Below, piece after piece: positions 1 through 14,050 of a DNA stretch of 64,000 bases (positions are counted from its first letter, which is position 1; the number at the start of each line of letters is the position of its first letter). The notes beneath the pieces are model-generated. The model was not told the DNA's origin. It made no database searches and saw nothing but the letters and a program-made list of their open reading frames with translations. Both the position numbers and the translations under genes were made by a program. Origin of the DNA: Acidobacteriota bacterium. Lineage in GTDB: Bacteria > Acidobacteriota > Blastocatellia > RBC074. The stretch spans positions 248,001 through 312,000 of the forward strand of contig JADJXM010000005.1 in assembly GCA_016715865.1 (NCBI GenBank), in the 5' to 3' direction.

Positions 1-1373
1 GGAAACTCAATGTTGAAATAGGATGCCTCGTACTTCTCGTACTGGGTCGGCGCGGGCAGAACGTAACTTGCCAGTCTTGCAGTTTCAGTCATCGCCACAT
101 CGATGACGACCAGGAGGTCAAGTGAACCGAGGGCCTCACGCATCCGTTGGCTGTCGGCCAGGGAATGGACTGGATTCGCGCTCTCGACGATCATCGCCCG
201 GTATCGCCTTGGATGATCAGTCAGAATCTCATCCGGTATGATATTACATGGAACGAGTCCGCTGATAATCCGCGCGCCGGCGACGGGGCTGCGTTTCTCG
301 GGTTTTTCGCCGCTCTCCCTGCTTATTCCGGCGCCCTTGTTGAGCAGGTTCAAAGCTACGAAAGGGACCAGCGCATAGTTCGTGCCCGGCCGTCCGAAGT
401 TCCCGGTGAGCAGCCAGATCATACGCTGCAGATAACTGCTCAGCGTTGAATGGATCGACATCTGCATGCCGAGGTCTTCCATCATTGAAACGCTCTTCGC
501 CTGCGCGATCCGCCGTGCAGCAGCGCGCAGCAGGTCCTCAGGCACTCCACAGGCTTCGGCGTATCCGGCGACGGGAATCGACGCCAGTAGCGGCTCGATC
601 TGATCCAGCCCCGTCGCATGCTCGGCCAGCCAGTCTCGCGCGATCAGATTCTCCTGCACCAGGATTCCCGCCAGAGCGGCCAGACACCATGCGTCCGTGC
701 CTGGAATTATCGCCAGATGATAGTCGGCCAACTCAGCCGTCTCGCTTCGCCTCGGGTCGATCACGATCAGCGACCGGTCCGGATCTTTGGCGATTTGCCG
801 CAGAATCACCCGCGCGCGATTGAAGCCGTGGGATTGCCACGGATTTTTGCCGATGAAGATCGCCACTTCGCAATGCTCGAAGTCGCTGTGCATTCCCGTC
901 CCCATCATCTTGCCCTGGACCCAGAATTCTCCTGTCTTCTCCTGCGCGAGAGCATTCGAACGGAACTTCGATCCGAGCGCCTTGAGCACGCTGTCGGCAT
1001 AGGTCCCTCCAAGATGATTGGCCTGACCGCCGCCGCCGTAGTAGAAGATCGATTCGCCGCCATGCTCATCTCTGATCAGGCCCAGTTTATCGGCGATCTC
1101 GGCGATCGCCGTCTCCCAGTCGATCGGCTCGAACGTCCCGTCGGGACGCCGGCGCAAGGGGCTGGTCAGCCGGTCGGCCGCATTCTGGTAAAAATCGAGC
1201 CGCTGCGGCTTCTCGCAAGTATACCCTCGGGAGATCGGGTGCGCCTTGTCGCCGCGGATGCGCGCAATGTGTCGCGGTTCGTTTTCGTCGAGTTGGACTT
1301 CGATTCCACAGTTCAGGCTGCACAGGATGCATGCGGTCTTGTGCCATTGGGATGATTTCTCGGTTTCGTTCAT
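1..1373 (-). CDS. Molybdopterin-dependent oxidoreductase, N-terminal part (runs off the window)
   Basis: Reading from an ATG at 1373 the frame stays open to base 1, giving about 457 residues of a larger protein. The N-terminus (MNETEKSSQWHKTACILC...) carries a C-x2-C-x3-C motif followed about 30 residues later by another Cys in GYTCEKP, the usual [4Fe-4S] site of the formate dehydrogenase / nitrate reductase superfamily (COG0243). Further motifs typical of the family are IFIGKNPWQSHGFNRARV (pterin-binding region) and VIDPRRSETA. It should bind bis-MGD molybdenum or tungsten and carry out a two-electron oxidoreduction; the substrate cannot be told. No Tat signal is visible, so it is probably cytoplasmic. 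No in-frame UGA is seen in the part present, unlike some selenocysteine formate dehydrogenases. The C-terminal half lies outside the window. Confidence 0.88.
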   Translation of the reverse strand, partial: MNETEKSSQWHKTACILCSLNCGIEVQLDENEPRHIARIRGDKAHPISRGYTCEKPQRLDFYQNAADRLTSPLRRRPDGTFEPIDWETAIAEIADKLGLIRDEHGGESIFYYGGGGQANHLGGTYADSVLKALGSKFRSNALAQEKTGEFWVQGKMMGTGMHSDFEHCEVAIFIGKNPWQSHGFNRARVILRQIAKDPDRSLIVIDPRRSETAELADYHLAIIPGTDAWCLAALAGILVQENLIARDWLAEHATGLDQIEPLLASIPVAGYAEACGVPEDLLRAAARRIAQAKSVSMMEDLGMQMSIHSTLSSYLQRMIWLLTGNFGRPGTNYALVPFVALNLLNKGAGISRESGEKPEKRSPVAGARIISGLVPCNIIPDEILTDHPRRYRAMIVESANPVHSLADSQRMREALGSLDLLVVIDVAMTETARLASYVLPAPTQYEKYEASYFNIEF

Positions 1374-1799
1374 GTTTGCCCTCGACTCCTCAAAATCAGA
1401 AGATGCGAAATTCTTCTGGCCTGATTACTTTCAAAACCAGAATATTATAAACTTTTCAATCTTAATGGCCACAAAATAGTAACTTATGTTACGCGGGGAA
1501 AAAGACCGGAAAAGTTTGTGTGGTGCCGCAAACCCCCGAAGGGGGGGGGGGGGAGCCAGCCGGGGGGGGGGGGGGGCGGGGGGGCGGGGGGCAACCCGGG
1601 GCCCGCGGGGGTCTTCTTCCCCCCCCACCCCCGGGGGGGGGGGGGGCGCTCCCGCCCGGGCCCCCCCCCCCCCCCCCCGGGCCCCCGGCCAACAAAAGGG
1701 GTTGAAAAACCCAAACCAAACCCAGACCAATTTAAAGGACTCTTCTGCGTAACATCAGTTAATAACTATACTCTCACTTCAGGAGGTCAATCACTCGCC
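1374..1799. other. Intergenic region with homopolymer-rich G/C block, probable assembly artefact
   Basis: Bases about 1540-1690 consist almost wholly of runs of G followed by runs of C, and 1690-1740 continues with stretched A, C and G runs. Every ORF read across this block is Gly/Pro/Arg low-complexity and unlike any protein family. The pattern resembles poly-G read artefacts or a badly closed gap. On the right, a purine-rich Shine-Dalgarno (AGGAGG at 1781-1786) precedes the peptidase start at 1800. No gene is supported here, and the true distance between the divergent neighbours is uncertain. Confidence 0.7.
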
Positions 1800-4206
<2,407 letters not shown>

Positions 4207-4599
4207 ATGTCAATGAAACTTTATGTTGGGAATCTTGCGTTCCAAACCACCAATGAAGAACTGGAAGAGTTGTTCAGCCAGGTTGGAACCGTAGAGTCCG
4301 CTTCGATCGTGGAAGATCGCGACACTGGTCGCTCACGTGGCTTCGGTTTTGTCGAAATGGCTACGAATGATGAAGGAAACGCAGCTATTGCCGAATTCAA
4401 CGGCAAAGAGATCAACGGGCGCAGCCTGACAGTCAATGAAGCCCGTCCGCGTGAGAATCGCGGCGGTGGCGGATTTGGCGGCGGCGGCGGCGGTCGCAGG
4501 AGCGGCGGCGGCGGAGGTCGCGGCGGCGGATTCGGCGGCGGCGGTGGTGGCCGCGGCGGATTCGGCGGCGGTGGTGGCGGTGGACGTTCACGCTACTAA
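4207..4599 (+). CDS. Glycine-rich RRM RNA-binding protein
   Basis: 130 residues. Residues about 3-80 form one RNA recognition motif, with RNP2 as LYVGNL and RNP1 as RSRGFGFVEM. Residues about 85-130 are a low-complexity tail of Gly runs with Arg and Phe (FGGGGGG, RGGGFGG), resembling RGG boxes. The family (cyanobacterial Rbp-like, plant GRP-like) binds single-stranded RNA and is often cold-induced; the tail may promote RNA annealing or condensation. The gene stands alone, with a long leader before it and a strong intrinsic terminator after it. A DEAD-box helicase follows, a fitting partner in RNA remodelling, but it lies beyond the terminator. The start at 4207 or two codons later (4213) makes no difference to the domain. 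Confidence 0.95.
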   Translation: MSMKLYVGNLAFQTTNEELEELFSQVGTVESASIVEDRDTGRSRGFGFVEMATNDEGNAAIAEFNGKEINGRSLTVNEARPRENRGGGGFGGGGGGRRSGGGGGRGGGFGGGGGGRGGFGGGGGGGRSRY

Positions 4600-4635
4600 C
4601 TGCACCCTGCAGAGCCAGCGGCTATAGTGACAGAT

Positions 4636-4676
4636 CGCCCCGGGCAGAATTCAAAATTGCCCGGGGCGTTTCTTAT
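4636..4676 (+). terminator. Rho-independent terminator of the RRM gene
   Basis: A perfect 11-bp G/C-rich stem (CGCCCCGGGCA at 4636-4646 paired with TGCCCGGGGCG at 4658-4668) encloses an 11-nt loop and is followed by TTTCTTATTT. It lies 37 bp after the stop of the RRM gene and before the helicase gene. Confidence 0.9.
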
Positions 4677-4727
4677 TTAATATGAGCGCCTCATCAAAAC
4701 TTGCGAGGCGCCAGGAAATGGAATTGC

Positions 4728-5927
4728 ATGAATTTTTCTGATTTGGGACTCGACTCGACGATAGTCAAGCAATGCGAGTCTCTTGGATTTGTAGAACCGA
4801 CGCCGATTCAGCGCGAGGCGATACCTCGAATTTTGAATGGAACCGATATCATCGGCTGTGCCGAGACGGGTACCGGCAAAACCGCGGCATTTCTGCTGCC
4901 GGTTATTCAAAGGATGGCTACAACGCCGCGTCCAGGTACGCGTCTGCTGGTAATCGCTCCGACACGTGAACTGGCGATCCAGATCGAAGCGAACTACCAG
5001 TCGCTTTCAACATCGAAACGCCTCCGGTCGGTTATTCTGGTCGGCGGAACATCAATCGTACGTCAATTGGACGGATTAAAGAGGTCGCCCGCAGTGGTTA
5101 TCGCCACGCCCGGCCGGCTGCTCGATCATATGGAGCGCCGCTCGATCGACCTGACAGGAGTCGAAACACTGGTCCTCGACGAGGCTGATCGAATGCTCGA
5201 CATGGGCTTCTGGCCGGATATCCGGCGCGTGCTGGATAAGCTCCCGGCCAAACGCCAGACCCTGCTCTTTTCAGCGACATTTTCGAAAGCGATCGAGGAT
5301 ATCGCACGATCGACGATGCGCAAACCCGAACTGATCGAGGTCAGCCGTCGCGGACGCCCGGCAGCCAAGGTCGAGCAACTGGCCTATCCGGTTGCGAGGG
5401 AATCGAAGATTGCGCTCCTGCTTCACCTGCTCGAGCGTGAATCGCATTCGAAGGTGCTGGTCTTCACCCGTACCCGGCGAGACGCCGAACGCCTCTCGCA
5501 TATCCTTTCAGCCAGGGAGCACCAGGTGAACCGCATTCACGCTGATCGCACGCAATCGCAGCGCGAATCGGCTTTGCGGGGATTCAAGGAAGGCCGACAC
5601 AGGGTTCTGGTCGCCACTGATATCGCTTCGCGCGGAATCGATGTCGATTCGATCTCACAGGTCATCAATTACGATGTCCCTGAAGCGCCTGAGGATTACG
5701 TCCACCGCATCGGCCGCACCGGCCGTGCCGGCAATTCGGGCAAGGCCATTACTCTGGTCACTCCGATCGAAGAACTTTCGATGAACGCGATCGAACGCCT
5801 CACCGGCAAGTCGATCGAGCGGATTCTGCTGCCGGATTTCGGAGGCACATCTTTCGCCTCTCATTCGAGCGGCGGATCATACGCATCTTTCAACCGCCGG
5901 CGTGGCGGACGCCGATCGTTCAGGTAA
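4728..5927 (+). CDS. DEAD-box ATP-dependent RNA helicase (RhlE-like)
   Basis: 399 residues. All core motifs are present in order: Q-motif (EPTPIQREAIP), motif I AETGTGKT, Ia PTRELAIQ, Ib TPGRLLDH, II DEAD, III SAT, then in the second RecA domain a TRTRRDAERL segment, V ATDIASRGID and VI HRIGRTGRAG. The short C-terminal tail is basic (FNRRRGGRRSFR), as in RhlE-type helicases. It should unwind RNA duplexes in ribosome assembly or mRNA turnover. The frame is open from a TTG at 4701, but the ATG at 4728 starts the family-typical MNFSDLGL and has AGGAA about 10 nt upstream, so it is preferred. The RRM gene just upstream makes an RNA-metabolism pair, though they are separately terminated. Confidence 0.95.
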   Translation: MNFSDLGLDSTIVKQCESLGFVEPTPIQREAIPRILNGTDIIGCAETGTGKTAAFLLPVIQRMATTPRPGTRLLVIAPTRELAIQIEANYQSLSTSKRLRSVILVGGTSIVRQLDGLKRSPAVVIATPGRLLDHMERRSIDLTGVETLVLDEADRMLDMGFWPDIRRVLDKLPAKRQTLLFSATFSKAIEDIARSTMRKPELIEVSRRGRPAAKVEQLAYPVARESKIALLLHLLERESHSKVLVFTRTRRDAERLSHILSAREHQVNRIHADRTQSQRESALRGFKEGRHRVLVATDIASRGIDVDSISQVINYDVPEAPEDYVHRIGRTGRAGNSGKAITLVTPIEELSMNAIERLTGKSIERILLPDFGGTSFASHSSGGSYASFNRRRGGRRSFR

Positions 5928-5944
5928 TGCCGTCCGTCACCGGA

Positions 5945-6013
5945 ATCAGGTTTTTCGCCTGATCTCGAACGGGCATCCGAATTCATCCGGCCACCAGTTC
6001 CGGATGAATTCGG
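5945..6013 (+). other. Two tandem hairpins between helicase and zinc-ribbon gene
   Basis: ATCAGG (5945-5950) pairs with CCTGAT (5958-5963). Then a perfect 14-bp stem, CCGAATTCATCCGG (5977-5990) with CCGGATGAATTCGG (6000-6013), encloses a 9-nt loop. The first loop holds TTTTT, but no T-tract follows the long stem. This could be a factor-dependent terminator, an mRNA-stabilising 3' structure of the helicase message, or a leader element of the next gene. Confidence 0.5.
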
Positions 6014-6054
6014 GGACTAATGTTGATTCAGGCCAAAAGGCCGGGAAGGCAAGA

Positions 6055-6435
6055 ATGGATAAGCAGATTTACACCATAGGCGATCGAGTAGAAAAGGTGT
6101 GTCTCATATGCGGAGAATCGCGAGGTCATATCGTCGCTCTGATCAACAAGAACGGCCGCATTTCTCGCGTCAACTGTCCGCAGTGCGGAACCCGCAGCAC
6201 GTTCAAGAAAGGCAGCAAAACGGAGTCTAAACTGTCATCTGGCGATAACCTTGCGCCATACGACTGGACGCGGACCTATCGCAAGGGGCAGGGCATGCTT
6301 CACCATTCCTTCGGTCGCGGTGAAGTCGTAGCAGTGATCGAACCCTGCAAGATCGATGTCCTTTTTTCTGACAAGGTCAGAAGGCTCGTTCATTCGCAGG
6401 CTCAGGCGGCACTGACAACGCGCCCCGGAATTTGA
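6055..6435 (+). CDS. Unknown protein: zinc ribbon plus UvrD/PcrA C-terminal Tudor-like domain
   Basis: 126 residues from ATG 6055, chosen because it begins the compact protein; the frame is open from 5902 but the upstream part crosses the hairpins. Residues about 16-45 contain two Cys pairs, VCLICGES and NCPQCGTRS, a likely zinc ribbon. Residues about 80-115 read HHSFGRGEVVAV...VLFSDKVRRLVHSQ, resembling the small beta-barrel at the C-terminus of UvrD/PcrA helicases (H-x2-FG-x-G-x-V ... F), which in PcrA/UvrD contacts RNA polymerase. The family looks uncharacterised. A role in nucleic-acid or RNA-polymerase binding is inference. It is 16 bp upstream of, and probably co-transcribed with, the next small gene. 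Confidence 0.75.
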   Translation: MDKQIYTIGDRVEKVCLICGESRGHIVALINKNGRISRVNCPQCGTRSTFKKGSKTESKLSSGDNLAPYDWTRTYRKGQGMLHHSFGRGEVVAVIEPCKIDVLFSDKVRRLVHSQAQAALTTRPGI

Positions 6436-6451
6436 GGGAGCTGTCTATCAG

Positions 6452-6772
6452 ATGACCGAAGTTAAGGAAATAAAGGATCTTCTGATTGAACGGGGAATAT
6501 GGAGCGCCGATGATCAGCGCGACCCCCTGACCGATCGGGACGCAACGGAACTTGTCTTTCAATGGATGCGTGACCAGGTGGCGCCGAATGTAATCATCCT
6601 TCCAGCCGAGACGGAAAATTCAACCCTCATCCAGATTTTTCTCAAGCGCAGGGAAGGCGGGGTCATCTTCCCCTACATTCTTGACAGCGCTCAAACAATC
6701 GAGCGCGCCATCTGTCTCTCAGCTCTCGTCCTGAACGACTTTCTGCACTCGCATCCCGAATGCGCTCGATGA
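6452..6772 (+). CDS. Small hypothetical protein
   Basis: 106 residues, no family recognised. The sequence is acidic and soluble-looking, with mixed alpha/beta character (MTEVKEIKDLLIERGIW ... VIILPAETENSTLIQIFLKRREGGVIFPYIL) and no signal peptide or Cys motif. GAGGGAG ends about 11 nt before ATG 6452, and the gap to the zinc-ribbon gene is 16 bp, so the two probably form one operon. It converges with the EEP gene, whose stop is 10 bp away. Confidence 0.55.
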   Translation: MTEVKEIKDLLIERGIWSADDQRDPLTDRDATELVFQWMRDQVAPNVIILPAETENSTLIQIFLKRREGGVIFPYILDSAQTIERAICLSALVLNDFLHSHPECAR

Positions 6773-6782
6773 TCGACACCAT

Positions 6783-7685
6783 TCATGGCCGAAGCACGGC
6801 CGTAACGGGAAAGTGATCCGATGGCGAGCGGCCATCGCGGCTGGTGCGATCGATGGCTGCGGAGATAACCTTCCATTCGCGCGAAACGCCGATCCAGTCT
6901 ATTCTTTGCCCCCCTGTCGGTTCCGACTTGAATCCGCTGAAAGTTCCTTCGTTTGGTGAAGCAGCAGGGTGTGCGCTGCGGTATGAATCGACCAGCGGAG
7001 ATAACCGCTCATCCCGTGATCCAAACAACGCGGCATAGGGCTCGCTTGCTTCGCCGGCATTGAAATCCCCGGTCAGGATGACGCGGTTCGATTTGATCAA
7101 CTCCTCTGCTCGTGCGCGCAGCATTCGCGCCGATTCCAGTCGCGCCTGTGTTCCGCGATGGTCGAAATGGGTATTCATGAAGACGATTGGAGAGGCTGTC
7201 GGGTTCTGCCGGTCGCGCAGTTTGACCCATATCGCCATCCGCGTCAGTGATGTATCCCAGCTTTTGCTTCCCGGCTGGTCGGGCTTTTCGCTCAACCAGA
7301 AATGGCCGCCATCGAGCTTTTCGAAACGGCTCCGCCTGAAAAAGAGGGCAGTCATTTCGCCGCGTTCGGCGCCGTCGTCGCGGCCGACTCCGAGCTTCTC
7401 GTAACCGGGTAATCTATCCGCAATGAAATCCCTCTGAAAACCAAGCGTCTCCTGAGTGCCGAGCAGATCAGGATCGTACGCCTTGATCGTCTCTACCAGA
7501 AATTCCCGGCGTTTCTCCCAGTGGTTCTCCCCATCGTTGGCCGTGCCATAACGGATATTGAAACTCATGACACGGATGTCGGATGATTCCCTTTTCGTTT
7601 GACGCCCGGAAGCTGCCGTTTCGAATTGATGAAACGGCAGTATCAAAGAGAACGATAAGGTCAGAATCAGAAGTTGTGAGATCAT
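6783..7685 (-). CDS. Secreted endonuclease/exonuclease/phosphatase (EEP) family protein
   Basis: 300 residues from ATG 7685, preceded by a good GGAGGAA. The longer frame from 7790 overlaps the upstream gene and is rejected. The signal peptide is MISQLLILTLSFSLILPFHQF. EEP motifs occur in order: VMSFNIRYG (Asn), LLGTQET (catalytic Glu), TGDFNAG (Asp-x-Asn) and SDHFPV (Asp-His). The superfamily hydrolyses phosphodiesters in nucleic acids, sphingomyelin or inositides; this secreted single-domain form is most like metal-dependent hydrolases found beside glycosidases. Its start is 17 bp downstream of the sialidase stop, so the two are likely co-expressed, which hints at degradation of external glycans or phospho-compounds. 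Substrate unknown. Confidence 0.88.
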   Translation of the reverse strand: MISQLLILTLSFSLILPFHQFETAASGRQTKRESSDIRVMSFNIRYGTANDGENHWEKRREFLVETIKAYDPDLLGTQETLGFQRDFIADRLPGYEKLGVGRDDGAERGEMTALFFRRSRFEKLDGGHFWLSEKPDQPGSKSWDTSLTRMAIWVKLRDRQNPTASPIVFMNTHFDHRGTQARLESARMLRARAEELIKSNRVILTGDFNAGEASEPYAALFGSRDERLSPLVDSYRSAHPAASPNEGTFSGFKSEPTGGQRIDWIGVSREWKVISAAIDRTSRDGRSPSDHFPVTAVLRP

Positions 7686-7702
7686 TTGAATTCCTCCGCT
7701 GA

Positions 7703-8782
<1,080 letters not shown>

Positions 8783-8802
8783 TTATACACTCCTCTATTA
8801 TT

Positions 8803-9046
8803 GTAAATACTCTGTAAACTATGTTTTTTAACTATTTAATCGCAAAGACCGCAAAGGATCAAAGATTTTGAATCGCAAAGGCCGCAAAGGAGCAAAGATT
8901 TTCTGGTGATATGAATATTCGGATTCTTGCCCCCTGGATATAATTCGAACACTGATCTTCCATGTATATCTTTGCCCCTTTGCGGCCTTTGCGATTTATT
9001 TCTTCCGTACTTAAATGCCAGAAAATTCAGTTTACAGAGTAGTGAA
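8803..9046. mobile_element. MITE-like palindromic element, copy A1 (with imperfect 5-bp target duplication)
   Basis: Terminal inverted repeats TACTCTGTAAACT (from 8808) and AGTTTACAGAGTA (to 9041) bound about 234 bp. Flanks GTAAA (8803-8807) and GTGAA (9042-9046) differ at one base. The inner arms are rich in GCAAAGG/CCTTTGC units, and a core with CTGGATATAATTCGAA lies in the opposite orientation to the other copies. No transposase is encoded. It separates the DUF692-partner gene from the sialidase gene and could disturb read-through between them. Confidence 0.85.
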
Positions 9047-9075
9047 TGCCAAGTCTTGATGGATGTCACACTCAT

Positions 9076-9945
9076 TCATTGGGAGATCATGAGCGCCCCT
9101 GTTTCGAGACTATGAGCCAGTATTTCATGAGCCGTAACTTCTTTTACACCTGCATCGGCGGCGCGCTTCAACACGCCGCGTATTTCGGACGTCCGTTTCG
9201 TTTCATACAGTACAAGAAACGTCGATTTGTCGATATGCGAAAGTGAGATACCGATCACTCCGGGGCTGAACATGAGGCGGGTCTTTTTTCGACCCTCGAC
9301 ATCGGGCAGCCCGGTGAGTCGCGGCGCATCGTCGCAGAGCGCCATCGCCGGCATGAGGCTCAGCTCGAACAGGTACTGCTCGACGTGCTGGATCGTCTTG
9401 ATGATATTGGCCTCGAAACTTCCGATGCCAAAACCCGGAGCCAGCCTGATCCGCGTCCGGTCGCTGATCGTTGCTGAAATCTCGCCGGGCAGATAAGCTC
9501 CCTCGCGTGCCAGTGTCCGCCGGCAGTCAGCGATTGCAGACTCGAGTCTGACCAGGTCGGCAATCTGCGGCGCTTTCCACTCACCGCGTCTGAATCCGTC
9601 CTGCAGGAATTCCGCGAATGCCATCCCGAGCGAGCCTCGCTCCCGCACCGCCGCGTGGAAGAAGGCGCTCGAGAAAAACCGATCAAGCGATGCGAGCGAT
9701 CGCGTCTCCGACAGGATGATCGTCGTCGATACCTTGTACTCTTCAGCCAGGGTTCGGAGGGTCCTTTTTCGCCGCAGAGCATCGTAACGCCACGCCCGTC
9801 GATCAACCGCTAGCAACTGGGCCCGTTCGACTCCCGTCAATTCCTCTCCGCTGAGCGCCCGTTCCGTGTCTGAATATACCTCCGAGGCAAATGCATCATC
9901 GAAGAGCATTCGCACCACCAGCTTTTGAAGCGAGTGGTGGCTCAT
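9076..9945 (-). CDS. Unknown partner protein of the DUF692 enzyme
   Basis: 289 residues, no family recognised with certainty. It is mostly helical, Arg/Glu-rich in the first two thirds (LTGVERAQLLAVDRRAWRYDALRRKRTLRTL), and ends in a region with beta character (SPGVIGISLSHIDKSTFLVLYETKR). No signal peptide, membrane helix or Cys motif is seen. Its ATG (9945) overlaps the stop of the DUF692 gene by 4 bp (ATGA), so translation is coupled. In known MNIO systems the DUF692 enzyme works with a partner such as MbnC or TglI that presents the peptide substrate. By position and size this protein may play that role, but this is inference; no clear MbnC/DUF2063 motif is visible. Confidence 0.7.
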   Translation of the reverse strand: MSHHSLQKLVVRMLFDDAFASEVYSDTERALSGEELTGVERAQLLAVDRRAWRYDALRRKRTLRTLAEEYKVSTTIILSETRSLASLDRFFSSAFFHAAVRERGSLGMAFAEFLQDGFRRGEWKAPQIADLVRLESAIADCRRTLAREGAYLPGEISATISDRTRIRLAPGFGIGSFEANIIKTIQHVEQYLFELSLMPAMALCDDAPRLTGLPDVEGRKKTRLMFSPGVIGISLSHIDKSTFLVLYETKRTSEIRGVLKRAADAGVKEVTAHEILAHSLETGALMISQ

Positions 9946-10832
9946 CGCGCCGTAACTCCCTCGCTCATATCTGTGTTGACAGGGAAGATCCGGTTGAGCC
10001 GCTCGAAGACATCAATGCACTCCTCCGGCGTGTTATGTTCGCATTCAAAGACGACCGCTTTAAGATTCGTCGCGCGCGGCAGCACGTATTCCAGTATCTC
10101 CCATGTTGCCGGCAGCGGTTCAGGCGAATGGTTGTCGTCGATCCAGGCATATCCATCGACCTCGGTATATGCCCCGCCGGCAACATGCATCTCGATGACG
10201 CGATCGAGAGGGTAGTTATCGAGCCCCGCCAGCGGAGGAAGATTACGCGTCTGTTGAAAGATTGCCAGATGCGCGCAATCCAGCAACAGCCCGCAATCGG
10301 CCAGCTCGGACACCTGCGCGAAATAATCCAGGATATGCAGATCACCCAGGTAAATCACAGCCGGCGGATTTTCGGGCAGGCAGAACATGCCTGTTTCGAC
10401 TTCTATCCGGCGGATGCTTTCGGCCGTCTCGATCGCCGATTCGCGGCAAAGTATCGGCGGCATGAGCATGCCATGACCGCGCTCGCGCAGTCCGAAGTGC
10501 CATCGCCCTGCGTCTCCGCAAAGCCAGCTCGCTTTGATTTCGCCCGCCAGTCCTTTCGTCTGCGCCAGCCAGTAAGAATCCAGATCGTCTTTCTCCTCGA
10601 GATTGATATCCAGAAAATGATATGTCGCCGGCAGCCCCGCCGCGGCCCATCGACGGACTGTGTCATCAAGGCCGCGATCGAGGTCTCCGCCGTACTCATA
10701 TAAATGGATGAGCCCGGGATAATTCTCTTTCATCCAGCCGGCGTCGATTCCACGGGCTGCGAGATTAAACTCTCCCGAAATGCCGACGCCAAGTCGGGGC
10801 AACCGTTTGACTCGGTCCTCAAAGGTGGTCAT
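9942..10832 (-). CDS. DUF692-family (MNIO/MbnB-like) iron enzyme
   Basis: 296 residues with the TIM-barrel layout of DUF692: GVGISGEFN at the N-terminus, EYGGD, TYHFLDINLEE, SWLCGD, a Cys/Glu region near PPILCRESAIETAESIRRIE, LPENPPAVIYLGD, GLLLDCAHLAIFQ, EMHVAGGAYTEVDGYAW, DDNHSPEP and VVFECE. The His/Asp/Glu residues in these segments are those that ligate a multinuclear iron centre in MbnB and TglH, which oxidise Cys residues of short precursor peptides. This copy diverges from the canonical motifs (for example HFLDIN in place of the usual HGVGLS-like strand), so it may have another substrate. The downstream gene overlaps by 4 bp. No precursor-like Cys-rich peptide was found nearby. Confidence 0.8.
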   Translation of the reverse strand: MTTFEDRVKRLPRLGVGISGEFNLAARGIDAGWMKENYPGLIHLYEYGGDLDRGLDDTVRRWAAAGLPATYHFLDINLEEKDDLDSYWLAQTKGLAGEIKASWLCGDAGRWHFGLRERGHGMLMPPILCRESAIETAESIRRIEVETGMFCLPENPPAVIYLGDLHILDYFAQVSELADCGLLLDCAHLAIFQQTRNLPPLAGLDNYPLDRVIEMHVAGGAYTEVDGYAWIDDNHSPEPLPATWEILEYVLPRATNLKAVVFECEHNTPEECIDVFERLNRIFPVNTDMSEGVTAR

Positions 10833-10951
10833 ACCGTGAATTGTATCGGAGCATGCCCTGATCCCTCAAGATGAAGCGCCACTTTTGCCCCGATGTACGC
10901 AAATGATCCCGTGGTTGCGTCCTTTCATCCGGCAGACGATAATTCTGAATT

Positions 10952-11027
<76 letters not shown>

Positions 11028-11056
11028 GGGCCTGTAAAATATCCCAGATCAGAAAA

Positions 11057-13807
<2,751 letters not shown>

Positions 13808-14050
13808 GACATTTACTGCCATATAAATGTTGCAGTTGGTTATGACGCCGGCACCAGGTTTTCTATAAGTTTATACGCCATGGCCCTCAGGATGGCGTAA
13901 AGTGCGGTAGATAACATATTTCAGCCAGTAGCTGACCTCTGGCGCGGAAATTGCCTTTTTAAATGTCAAGTAGATTAAGTGGGTAATTTTACCCATTGAG
14001 TAATCAGTAATTTGACAATTTCACGGGGAATGAGCGCGAGGAATCAGGCA

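Noticed and set aside
618..1355. 245-codon open frame on the plus strand
   Set aside because: It is the antisense of the molybdopterin oxidoreductase, which has clear Fe-S and pterin motifs.
1518..1799. N-terminal extension of the S9 peptidase through the G/C block
   Set aside because: The extension is Gly/Pro low-complexity from homopolymer runs, and a signal peptide with a Shine-Dalgarno begins at 1800.
4436..4627. Ala-rich ORF overlapping the RRM gene
   Set aside because: It is a frame shadow of the GGC repeats that encode the glycine-rich tail.
8836..9075. Small ORFs with repeated CGLCD-like peptides at several loci
   Set aside because: They are translations of the palindromic repeat (same peptide in copies A1, A3, A4, A5), not genes.
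10839..10940. About 20-codon ORF upstream of the DUF692 gene as a precursor peptide
   Set aside because: It has only one Cys and no repeated core motif or convincing ribosome site.
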